Shown: one piece after another, positions 24,867 to 33,121 of the stretch
Layout: every line of letters starts with the position of its first letter
Position numbering within the stretch: position 1 is the first letter of the stretch
Assembly: GCA_029547205.1 (NCBI GenBank)
Contig: JAKPPT010000072.1
Span: forward strand, 124,001-188,000
Reading direction: 5' to 3'
Length of the DNA: 64,000 bases
DNA from: Spirochaetota bacterium
GTDB taxonomy: Bacteria; Spirochaetota; Spirochaetia; Treponematales; UBA12059
The notes under the pieces: model-generated
Database searches by the model: none
What the model was told of the DNA's origin: nothing
Seen by the model: only the letters and a program-made list of their open reading frames with translations
Made by a program: the position numbers and the translations under genes

Positions 24867-26579
24867 ATGAAAGAAAAACATACACCATGGTTTGAGGGTT
24901 CCTTTGATGAAAAAAGCTATCGTTCTATATTCAAATGGGGTGACCCTACTGTTTATAAACATCCAAATGAAAAATTATATAATTTGATGAAAAAAACATT
25001 TAACCTTAATGATGAATGGTTTAGCGCGCCACAACACTTAGGACTTGAAATTGTAGAAGATTCTTTCCCATCAAAGTTACCTGCAGAACATATTGCATAT
25101 TTTGAATCTAAGCTTGGAAAAGAAAATGTTCATTGTGATACATTTAACAGATTGAGGGTTGCCTATGGAAAAACGATGATAGATCTTCTGCGGCTTCGTG
25201 AAAAAATAATCGAAAATATTCCGGATGTAGTACTCTGGCCTCGAAACCGTGCTGATTTGCGAACTATTATTAACTATTGTGAAAACAATGATATACCAGT
25301 GTATATATATGGTGGCGGGTCATCTGTCACACGTGGAGTTGAAGCAGTAAAAGGTGGTGTAACCATTGATATGCGAGTTCACCTTAATAAGGTTATCGAT
25401 TTTGACGAAAAAAATCATACTATTACTGTAGAAGCTGGCATGAGCGGTCCTAAGCTCGAAGAAATTCTTAGAAATGCTCCAGTTACCCTCGGTGCAACAA
25501 AAGCGTATACTGTTGGACATTTGCCACAGAGTTTTGAATATTCTGTTGTCGGTGGATGGATTGTAACGCGTGGGGCAGGGCAAAATTCAACCTACTATGG
25601 AAAAATTGAAGATATTGTGATAGCACAGGACTATGTTTGTCCTCAAAATAGAGATATGACAACATTGAATTTTCCCGCTGCAGCAATTGGTCCTGATATT
25701 GATGAGATACTAATGGGTTCTGAGGGAACATTTGGAATTCTCTATTCTGCAACCTTGAAAATACATGAATATCATCCTGAAAACACACAGAGATTTTCAT
25801 ATATTTTTCCTAACTGGGAGGAAGCAAAAGAAGCTGCCCGAGAAATAATGCAGGGAGAATTTGGTTATCCGAGTGTATTTAGATTGTCAGATCCAGAAGA
25901 AACTGATGTTGTACTAAAATTATATGGCGTTGACGGAACAATACTTGATAAACTAATGGCTAGAGCAGGCATGAAACCAGGTGAACGCTGTTTGCTTCTT
26001 GGAACGAGTGATGGAGAAAAGGGATTTGCAAAACATGTTAAAAAAATGATACATAAAATATGCAGACGCCATCATGCACTATATACAACTGGTTTTGTAC
26101 AAAAATCATGGGAACATGGCCGATTTAAAGATCCATATATGCGTGAAGATTTACAAGATTTTGGTATTATGATTGATACATTAGAATGTACCGTTACCTG
26201 GAGTAATCTTGAGCATGTACATTCGAGCGTTCGTGAATTTTGTCATTCTCGTCCAAATACTATCTGTATGACACATATGTCACATTTTTATCCACAGGGG
26301 TGTAATCTATATTTTATATTTATTGCAAAAATGGACAGCATTGATGAATATATAAAGTATCAGAGCGGGATTCTTGATGCAATTCAAAAATCTCGTGCAA
26401 CAATGAGTCATCATCATGGTATTGGAAAATCTTTCGCCCCCTGGCTTGAAGGTTGTATTGGAAAAGAAGCAATTGATTTATATCGTGCATTAAAAACATT
26501 TTTCGATCCAAAAAACATAATGAATCCTGGAGGAACACTGGCTCTTGATCTGGATGATTCAGAACGGAGATTTACATAA
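24867..26579 (+). CDS. Alkyldihydroxyacetonephosphate synthase-like FAD oxidase
   Basis: A 570-residue FAD-linked oxidase of the VAO/type 4 family, closest by eye to alkyl-DHAP synthase (AGPS), which exchanges the acyl chain of acyl-DHAP for an alkyl chain to start ether-lipid synthesis. The FAD-binding loop is VYIYGGGSSVTRGVEA. EYSVVGGWIVTRGAG, YYGKIEDIVI and MGSEGTFGILYSATLKI follow. The AGPS catalytic histidine run SHHHGIGK is kept near residue 515, as is the tyrosine of NLYFIFIA. A GGAGG-containing ribosome-binding site precedes the ATG. In this catabolic setting it could run in the lipid-cleaving direction or act on a related glycerol compound. Confidence 0.85.
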   Translation: MKEKHTPWFEGSFDEKSYRSIFKWGDPTVYKHPNEKLYNLMKKTFNLNDEWFSAPQHLGLEIVEDSFPSKLPAEHIAYFESKLGKENVHCDTFNRLRVAYGKTMIDLLRLREKIIENIPDVVLWPRNRADLRTIINYCENNDIPVYIYGGGSSVTRGVEAVKGGVTIDMRVHLNKVIDFDEKNHTITVEAGMSGPKLEEILRNAPVTLGATKAYTVGHLPQSFEYSVVGGWIVTRGAGQNSTYYGKIEDIVIAQDYVCPQNRDMTTLNFPAAAIGPDIDEILMGSEGTFGILYSATLKIHEYHPENTQRFSYIFPNWEEAKEAAREIMQGEFGYPSVFRLSDPEETDVVLKLYGVDGTILDKLMARAGMKPGERCLLLGTSDGEKGFAKHVKKMIHKICRRHHALYTTGFVQKSWEHGRFKDPYMREDLQDFGIMIDTLECTVTWSNLEHVHSSVREFCHSRPNTICMTHMSHFYPQGCNLYFIFIAKMDSIDEYIKYQSGILDAIQKSRATMSHHHGIGKSFAPWLEGCIGKEAIDLYRALKTFFDPKNIMNPGGTLALDLDDSERRFT

Positions 26580-26616
26580 AAATAACAGCTTTGTAATCAT
26601 AACCCCTGTAAAATTA

Positions 26617-26645
26617 TTGTGTTTTCTCTAATAACATGATAGGAT
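26617..26645 (+). promoter_or_regulatory. Possible internal promoter before Yej-type genes
   Basis: TTGTGT (26617..26622), a 17-nt spacer and TAGGAT (26640..26645). No terminator separates the transporter genes from the enzymes upstream, so this may be secondary or not real. Confidence 0.3.
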
Positions 26646-26681
26646 ATATGCAGCACCGTAAAATCTGTAAGGAGGAGGTTG

Positions 26682-27719
26682 GTGTTTATATATTTTATCC
26701 GACGAGTTTTGCTTATAATACCAACTTTCATAGGTGCAACACTACTTGTGTTTTTACTGACACGATTTATTCCTGGTGGTCCGCTATATTTTGCGCTCAG
26801 TTCAAATCAATCAATAGGCTATGAAAGTTCTCAAATTTACGAAAGTCAAAATGCTTCTCCATTTCATCAACCTGAATTTGATAGACTCGATGAGTTTTTC
26901 AGTTTTAAAAAACCATGGTATCAAGCATATATTGCGTGGCTTTCAAAAGTTGTTTCTGGAAACTTAGGGAGATCACTTCGATATGGTGATTTAGTTACAG
27001 AAATGATACAGCCACGTATCAAAGTATCATTTCTATTTGGATTTTTAGCATTAGTGATAATTTATTTAGTTTCAATTCCGTTAGGAATTACAAAGGCACT
27101 TAATAATCGTACCTGGTTTGATTCTGTCTCTTCAGTAGTTTTATTTGTTTTATATGCAATACCTTCATATATCGTAGCAATCATTCTATTTTCAATATTT
27201 TCTGCACGATTAGGCTGGTTCCCGCTTGGTGGATTTCAATCGCCGGAAACTGCTAGACATTCCATGAATTTTTTTGAAAAACTAATTGATACTGGATACC
27301 ATATTTTTTTACCATTAGCTGCATACGTTATGAACAGCTTTGCTGCTTTAACTATCACTATGAAAAATATGCTCCTTGAAACCATATCAGCAGAATATGT
27401 TAAGGCTGCTGTTGCAAAAGGAAGAAATTTTAAGGATGCGGTGTACCTTCATGCAGTGAGAAATAGTTTGGTTCCGTTAGCATCTGAATTTGGTCCTATG
27501 GTCTCTACATTTTTAAGCGGTACATTTTTAATAGAACAAATTTTTAATATTCGTGGGATGGGTATGCTCGGTTATACTGCGTTGCTCGATAGAGATTATC
27601 CAGTAGTAATGGGTGTTCTTGTTATTACCATTCTTATTAGTTTAGTAGGTAATATTTTAGGCGATTTTTTTGTGTCTCTGCTAGATCCCCGTATTCGGCT
27701 GGGTAGAGTATATGCTTAA
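26682..27719 (+). CDS. YejB-like ABC transporter permease
   Basis: A 345-residue membrane subunit of a peptide-type importer. The likely start is GTG 26682, a few bases after AAGGAGGAGG; TTG 26679 is also in frame. There are about six membrane segments, and the binding-protein-dependent transport motif is AEYVKAAVAKGRNFKDAVYLHAVRN. IIYLVSIPLGITKAL and DRDYPVVMGVL follow the pattern I recall for E. coli YejB. The gene overlaps the second permease by 8 nt. Confidence 0.9.
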   Translation: MFIYFIRRVLLIIPTFIGATLLVFLLTRFIPGGPLYFALSSNQSIGYESSQIYESQNASPFHQPEFDRLDEFFSFKKPWYQAYIAWLSKVVSGNLGRSLRYGDLVTEMIQPRIKVSFLFGFLALVIIYLVSIPLGITKALNNRTWFDSVSSVVLFVLYAIPSYIVAIILFSIFSARLGWFPLGGFQSPETARHSMNFFEKLIDTGYHIFLPLAAYVMNSFAALTITMKNMLLETISAEYVKAAVAKGRNFKDAVYLHAVRNSLVPLASEFGPMVSTFLSGTFLIEQIFNIRGMGMLGYTALLDRDYPVVMGVLVITILISLVGNILGDFFVSLLDPRIRLGRVYA

Positions 27720-29133
27720 AAAACAGCTTCATCTTGATCCTTTGCTTAAACGAAGAATAGCACATTTTAAAACAATTACTCGAGCACGAATCTCTCTAAA
27801 ATTATTAGTAACTTTTACTGTTTTTACGTTATTTGCAGAACTATTTATCAATAATAAACCATTACTTCTATACTATAATGGCCGTTTATATTTTCCATTA
27901 TTGAGAACTATTATTCTTGGTACCGAATTAGGATTATCAAATCAATCTGAAGTAAATTACCGTGAGTTAGCTCAAACGATAAAGCAAACCGGAAATGGCT
28001 GGGTTGTCATGCCGATCATACCATACAATGCAATCGAACAGGATTTAGACAGCTATACTATGGATGATAATCCTAAAGGCCATACATATATCGGACTTGC
28101 ACTTCAGAGAGAAAAACAAGAATCAAGTGATCCTAGAGATTATCAGTGGGTAGCATTGCACCATATGAATGATATGCTGCTACCTTTAGAAGATGGTAGT
28201 AGCGCAACATACATAGCTTTACGCTTTGCTGACAACATTTCTGGACCAGCACGACTACAATTTAATGAAAAGACAAAATATGTTACTGCGTATGTGGTTG
28301 ATAATCATACAGATACAGTATCATATAATTGGCAAGAAATTGATTCCAATTATGGAATTAAAGTCTCTCAAAAAGAAATATACATCTGGATAAAATTTGC
28401 AGACACTATGCAAGGTTTATTACTCCCACCGTACAAGCCATCATTCAAAACAAGACATATTCTTGGTACAGACAGAATAGGTCGAGATGTTTTAGCACGA
28501 TTGGTGTATGGCTTTCGAACAACGCTCATGTTTGCACTTATTTTTAATATAGTAACATATTGCATTGGAATTGGTTTTGGTTTTATTATGGGTTATAAAG
28601 GTGGAATGTTCGATTTGTTATTTCAAAGGCTTATTGAAATCTGGGAACTCATACCATTTATTTATGTCGTAATGATTCTATCGTCAATCTTCAAACCCAA
28701 TTTTATACTTTTTATTGTTATTTTTACACTTTTTGGTTGGACAAAAAAAACCTGGATGATTCGCGCATTAACCTATAGAGAAAAAGAAAGCGGTTATGTT
28801 CAAGCAGCTCGCTGTTTCGGTTCAAGTACTTCAATAATATTTTTTAGACATATATTACCTAATTTGCTGCCAGCAATACTCACCAGTTTGCCTTTTTCCA
28901 TCAATAGTAGTATTTCTGCAATAACTGCTCTCGATTATCTGGGTTTTGGTTTGCCACCTCCAACGCCCAGTTGGGGAGAACTATTAGCGACTGGAACTTC
29001 ATTATTTTTAACAGCTCCATGGATTTTGCTATCAGTGTTAACTGCACTTATTGCTGTGCTACTAATGATTACATTCATAGGAGAAGGATTACGAGAATCA
29101 TTTGATCCTAAGCACTTTACAATATATCAATAG
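27712..29133 (+). CDS. YejE-like ABC transporter permease with large external insert
   Basis: A 473-residue permease, much longer than the 300-340 of most relatives. TM1 (about 28-45) is followed by FINNKPLLLYYNGRLYFPL, a YejE-like sequence. About 180 residues of predicted external sequence come next (about 65-245). The remaining membrane segments begin at the HILGTDRIGRDVLARLVYG motif and include AARCFGSSTSIIFFRHILPNLLPA, the site that docks on the ATPase. SLDFLGFGLP-type residues appear as ALDYLGFGLPPPTPSWGELL. The extra domain is unique to this permease in the window and might contact the binding protein or cargo. Confidence 0.9.
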   Translation: MLKKQLHLDPLLKRRIAHFKTITRARISLKLLVTFTVFTLFAELFINNKPLLLYYNGRLYFPLLRTIILGTELGLSNQSEVNYRELAQTIKQTGNGWVVMPIIPYNAIEQDLDSYTMDDNPKGHTYIGLALQREKQESSDPRDYQWVALHHMNDMLLPLEDGSSATYIALRFADNISGPARLQFNEKTKYVTAYVVDNHTDTVSYNWQEIDSNYGIKVSQKEIYIWIKFADTMQGLLLPPYKPSFKTRHILGTDRIGRDVLARLVYGFRTTLMFALIFNIVTYCIGIGFGFIMGYKGGMFDLLFQRLIEIWELIPFIYVVMILSSIFKPNFILFIVIFTLFGWTKKTWMIRALTYREKESGYVQAARCFGSSTSIIFFRHILPNLLPAILTSLPFSINSSISAITALDYLGFGLPPPTPSWGELLATGTSLFLTAPWILLSVLTALIAVLLMITFIGEGLRESFDPKHFTIYQ

Positions 29134-29148
29134 ATAGGAGGAAAAAAT

Positions 29149-31095
29149 ATGAACAGGCTAACTAAAGTAGCAGTATGGATTGTATCCATTTTACAAGTTT
29201 CATTTGTAATTATTGCAGTTGGTTGTGCAAAAAATAACAGTACAGCTAGGAATTTTAAAAACCTTTATGCTGATGAGAAAGCAATACTTGCAGAAAAAGA
29301 TAAACAGAATGATTTTACCTCACCTCAGATTGCTGATACCTCTTTTAAGGTCTCAGAAATAAAAGAAGATATTATTTGGTACACGTCCAATCCTAAAACC
29401 TTTGGATCAGCACGAGCAAAATTTGGTGGGACGTTTCATTCATTTATTAACGAGTTCCCGCCTACCTTCAGATCCGTTGGCCCAGAATCTAACCATTCAT
29501 TACGAGATGTAATTAATAACAATGTACCGTTAGTAGAAATTAATCCTGAAACTAAAGAATGGATGCCTGCTGCAGCAACACACTGGGCATATAGCAAAGA
29601 TGGTAGAACAGTTTATTTTAAGCTTAACGAAAGCATGATGTGGAGCGATGGCGTTCCTGTAACAGCAGATGATTATCTTTTCATGTATTCAATGATGAGA
29701 AGCCCTAATATTCAGGATCCCTGGTATAATGAATATTTTACTTCACAAATTATTTCATTAAAAAAAATAAATGATTATGTCATTGCTGTTACACTCAATG
29801 AAGCAATGTCACCTGATGATCTACTATACAATGCATCAGTTACGCCCCGACCAGCACATTTCTATCAAAATAAACCTATACCTGCTAACTACACAGAATT
29901 ATATAATTGGAATCCGGAACCCGTTACAGGACCATACTATTTAGCAGAATTTACAAAGGGTGAAACGCTCATATTTAAAAAGGTACCGAATTGGTGGGGG
30001 CATGTATACGAATACAATAAATATCGCTTTAATTTTGATGCTGTTGAGTATAAGGTTATAACTGGTGGAAATGATGTTGTACGTGAATATTTTTTTAGAG
30101 GCGCACTAGATGTAATTTATCTAATTATTCCTCAAGAGTGGGTAAATACTCAAAATAATCCTGCAGTGACTAGTGGATATATTGACAGGTATTTTTATTT
30201 TTATGTTCCCAATGATGGTATCCATGGAGTGTTTTTAAATACAAAAGCATTCCCATTTACCAATAAAGATGTTCGAATCGGATTATATTATGCTCTTAAT
30301 ATGCAAAAAATGATTGATACGGTATTGCGAGGAGAATATGCAAGATATCACAATATTGGTATTGGTCATGTTTTTGCAGGAATAGCATTTGATGATGATA
30401 CTATACGCTATCCAGGCTTTGATCCTGTAAAAGCTATACAGTATTTTGAAAAAGCTGGCTTTACGAAAATAGGTTCAGATGGAATACGATATAATGAAAA
30501 AGGTCAAAAACTTTCGTTTGAACTTTTATATAGCTCACCAAATCAAACCGAGCGTTTGACAGTTTTAAAAGAGGAAGCGAAAAAAGCTGGGCTTGAGATT
30601 AACTTAAAACTTATGCAGTCTGGATCGTTTTCACTCGTAAGAGAGAAAAAATTTCAGGCATGGTGGGGTGGAATGAGTACGTCGTTATATCCAGATTACT
30701 GGGAATATTTCCATTCCGAAAATGCAAACAAACCTCAAACGAATAATTTTTTTGGTTATGCATCTAAAGAAATGGATGCTTTGCTTAATGCATTTCGATC
30801 AGAAAAAGCACTTGAAAAAAAGGCTGAACTAACAAAGCAAATTCAGCGTCTGGTTTATAACGAAGCATTGGTTATACCTAGTTATACAGTTCCATATATT
30901 AGGATTGCTGCATGGAAGTGGATACGTTTCCCTGTTTGGATTTCATTTAAATATTGGGATGACTTTGCTGATCCAATTTTTAATGGTTACATGTGGATCG
31001 ATGAAGGAATAAAACAAGAAATTGAGCAGGCAATGGCATCTTCACAGCTTCTTGATGCACAAATTTATCTCAATGACCAATATAAAACAAATTGA
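29149..31095 (+). CDS. YejA-like substrate-binding lipoprotein (SBP family 5)
   Basis: A 648-residue extracytoplasmic binding protein. The signal peptide ends IIAVGC (Cys at about 26), suggesting lipid anchoring. The family 5 solute-binding fold includes GGTFHSFINEFPPTFRSVGPES, ATHWAYSKDGRTVYFKLNES, MWSDGVPVTADDYLF and the C-terminal lobe AWWGGMSTSLYPDYWEYFHS. GGAGG precedes the ATG. The Yej family imports peptides and peptide-like compounds; here the cargo could be different, given the enzymes encoded upstream. Confidence 0.9.
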   Translation: MNRLTKVAVWIVSILQVSFVIIAVGCAKNNSTARNFKNLYADEKAILAEKDKQNDFTSPQIADTSFKVSEIKEDIIWYTSNPKTFGSARAKFGGTFHSFINEFPPTFRSVGPESNHSLRDVINNNVPLVEINPETKEWMPAAATHWAYSKDGRTVYFKLNESMMWSDGVPVTADDYLFMYSMMRSPNIQDPWYNEYFTSQIISLKKINDYVIAVTLNEAMSPDDLLYNASVTPRPAHFYQNKPIPANYTELYNWNPEPVTGPYYLAEFTKGETLIFKKVPNWWGHVYEYNKYRFNFDAVEYKVITGGNDVVREYFFRGALDVIYLIIPQEWVNTQNNPAVTSGYIDRYFYFYVPNDGIHGVFLNTKAFPFTNKDVRIGLYYALNMQKMIDTVLRGEYARYHNIGIGHVFAGIAFDDDTIRYPGFDPVKAIQYFEKAGFTKIGSDGIRYNEKGQKLSFELLYSSPNQTERLTVLKEEAKKAGLEINLKLMQSGSFSLVREKKFQAWWGGMSTSLYPDYWEYFHSENANKPQTNNFFGYASKEMDALLNAFRSEKALEKKAELTKQIQRLVYNEALVIPSYTVPYIRIAAWKWIRFPVWISFKYWDDFADPIFNGYMWIDEGIKQEIEQAMASSQLLDAQIYLNDQYKTN

Positions 31096-31099
31096 TACT

Positions 31100-32086
31100 A
31101 TGAATGATGAAAACATACTCATAGTAGACAATGTATCTGTGTCCTATACAGTTGATGGAAAAACAAATTCAATATTGGATTCAATTTCTTTTTCAATAAA
31201 ACAGGGAGAAATAGTTGCACTGGTAGGGGAATCTGGATGTGGTAAAAGTATTACAGCGCAAACAATATTGAGATTGTTACCTTATCCATACGGAGAAATT
31301 ACATCAGGATCTGTTTTATTTAAAAAAAAAGATATTTTAAAAATTCCCCTTTCTCAATTATATACTATTCGAGGTAAGGAAATTGGAATTATTTTTCAAG
31401 ATTCTTTCTCTGCACTCGATCCCCTCTTATCAGTAAAAAAACAAATAGAAGAGGTATATAAAATACATTGTAAATCATCTATGAAAAAAAAAGATTACAA
31501 ACACGCAGTCATAGAAATTTTAAAAACAGTTGGTTTTATTGATCCAATTCAGGTCATGCATGCATATCCACATGAACTATCAGGAGGAATGCAGCAGCGT
31601 GTTATGATTGCAATAGCGTTAGCAGCATCTCCATCCCTCCTCATTGCAGATGAACCTACTACCTCGCTTGATATTGTTACCCAAATGTATATAATACAGT
31701 TGCTAAAGGAAATACAGTATGAAAAAAATATTAGCGTGCTTTTTATTACACATGATATGCATATAGTAAACAAAATTGCTGATTCAGTTGTAGTCATGTA
31801 TGCTGGACAGGTTGTTGAATCTGGAAAAACCGATGAAGTATTAGCAGAACCATTACACCCATATACAAGAGCTTTACTCGAAGTAATGCATCCTGATATT
31901 AGAACAAGTAAGCGCTTTCCAGTTATCACATGCATTTCAGAAATGAACTTACTACAATCAGATAATTTTTGCAGATTTCTTTCACGCTGCAGTATTGCAC
32001 AGGATCGTTGTGCTTGTGAAAAGCCAGAGCTTATAAAAAAGAGTAATACTCATTTTGTCAGATGTTTTTATGCAGGGAGAAAATAG
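31100..32086 (+). CDS. Oligopeptide/Yej-type ABC transporter ATPase 1
   Basis: A 328-residue ATP-binding subunit. Walker A is GESGCGKSITAQ, the signature is LSGGMQQRVMIA, and Walker B is LLIADEPTTSLD. The C-terminal oligo_HPY region includes HPYTRALLEVM and a cysteine-rich tail (CRFLSRCSIAQDRCACEKPE). I chose ATG 31100, 4 nt after the SBP stop; the open frame begins earlier inside the SBP gene. In E. coli YejF the two ATPase halves are fused, while here they are two genes. Confidence 0.92.
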   Translation: MNDENILIVDNVSVSYTVDGKTNSILDSISFSIKQGEIVALVGESGCGKSITAQTILRLLPYPYGEITSGSVLFKKKDILKIPLSQLYTIRGKEIGIIFQDSFSALDPLLSVKKQIEEVYKIHCKSSMKKKDYKHAVIEILKTVGFIDPIQVMHAYPHELSGGMQQRVMIAIALAASPSLLIADEPTTSLDIVTQMYIIQLLKEIQYEKNISVLFITHDMHIVNKIADSVVVMYAGQVVESGKTDEVLAEPLHPYTRALLEVMHPDIRTSKRFPVITCISEMNLLQSDNFCRFLSRCSIAQDRCACEKPELIKKSNTHFVRCFYAGRK

Positions 32087-33030
32087 TGACACAATTTTTG
32101 CTTGAAGCACATAAAGTTCAAAAATCGTATGTAAGTAGTATATATCGTAATAATGTTCATGCCATACGAGAAGTTTCATTTGGATTACAAAATGGTGAAA
32201 GACTTGGAATAGTTGGAGAATCAGGTTCTGGTAAAACAACATTATGCAAATTATTAGTGAGATTAGAAAAACCAACCTCTGGAAAGATATTTTATGATAA
32301 TATTGATATAACTGATCTTCCTGAAAAAAAATTAGATTTTTTAAGAAAAAATGTTCAAATTATTTTTCAAAATTCAATGAATGCAATGAATCCTAAACAT
32401 ACAATAGGAGCAATTATTGAAGAACCTATGCAAATCCAGACAAAACTATCAGCTTCAGATCGTTACAAAAAAAATCAAAAGCTATTACAGGATGTAGGCT
32501 TACAGCAAGAAATTTATGAACGATATCCTCATGAACTTTCTGGTGGACAGCGGCAACGAGTTGCAATTGCAAGGGCACTATCATTAGAACCAAAAATTCT
32601 TATTTGTGATGAACCAGTAACATCGCTTGATGTTTCAATGAAAGCTCAAATATTAAATCTATTACTCGATCTCCAGCAAAATTATAATTTATCAATGATT
32701 TTTGTTTCTCACGATCTGGATGTCGTGACAGCAATGTCAACAAAAATAGCAGTAATGCATAGCGGGACTATATGTGAAATTATCTCTTCTTATGAAATTT
32801 TTTCAAAGGCGCAACATCCGTATACAAAATTACTTATAGCTACATTAATGGAATTCAAGCAAACAACAATTACAAACTGCTTAGAAAAGCAGAAGGTTAA
32901 AGAATACAGCACTATAAAAGGCTGTACTTTCTACAATTACTGTTCAATTCACCAGGAACAATGTAAGATGGTAAAACCAGAGCTTCGTGAAATTGCTCCA
33001 GATCATTGGTGTGCCTGTCATTTATTGTAA
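32086..33030 (+). CDS. Oligopeptide/Yej-type ABC transporter ATPase 2
   Basis: A 314-residue ATP-binding subunit. The start is GTG 32086, overlapping the previous stop by one base (TAGTG), with AGGGAG upstream. Walker A is GESGSGKTTLCK, the signature is LSGGQRQRVAIA, and Walker B is ILICDEPVTSLD. A cysteine-containing C-terminal tail again follows the HPYTKLL motif. It is the last gene of the GntR-controlled locus. Confidence 0.92.
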   Translation: MTQFLLEAHKVQKSYVSSIYRNNVHAIREVSFGLQNGERLGIVGESGSGKTTLCKLLVRLEKPTSGKIFYDNIDITDLPEKKLDFLRKNVQIIFQNSMNAMNPKHTIGAIIEEPMQIQTKLSASDRYKKNQKLLQDVGLQQEIYERYPHELSGGQRQRVAIARALSLEPKILICDEPVTSLDVSMKAQILNLLLDLQQNYNLSMIFVSHDLDVVTAMSTKIAVMHSGTICEIISSYEIFSKAQHPYTKLLIATLMEFKQTTITNCLEKQKVKEYSTIKGCTFYNYCSIHQEQCKMVKPELREIAPDHWCACHLL

Positions 33031-33062
33031 ACATTATCATTATTAAAATCGTAAAAATAAAC

Positions 33063-33091
33063 TTGCATGAAAATATAATAGATTGTACTAT
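33063..33091 (+). promoter_or_regulatory. Predicted promoter of receiver/PEP-synthase-like gene
   Basis: TTGCAT (33063..33068), a 17-nt spacer and TACTAT (33086..33091), about 30 nt before the ATG, which has TAGGGAGC as ribosome-binding site. Confidence 0.5.
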
Positions 33092-33121
33092 TCAATTTAG
33101 CAGAGTTTAGGGAGCATTAAG

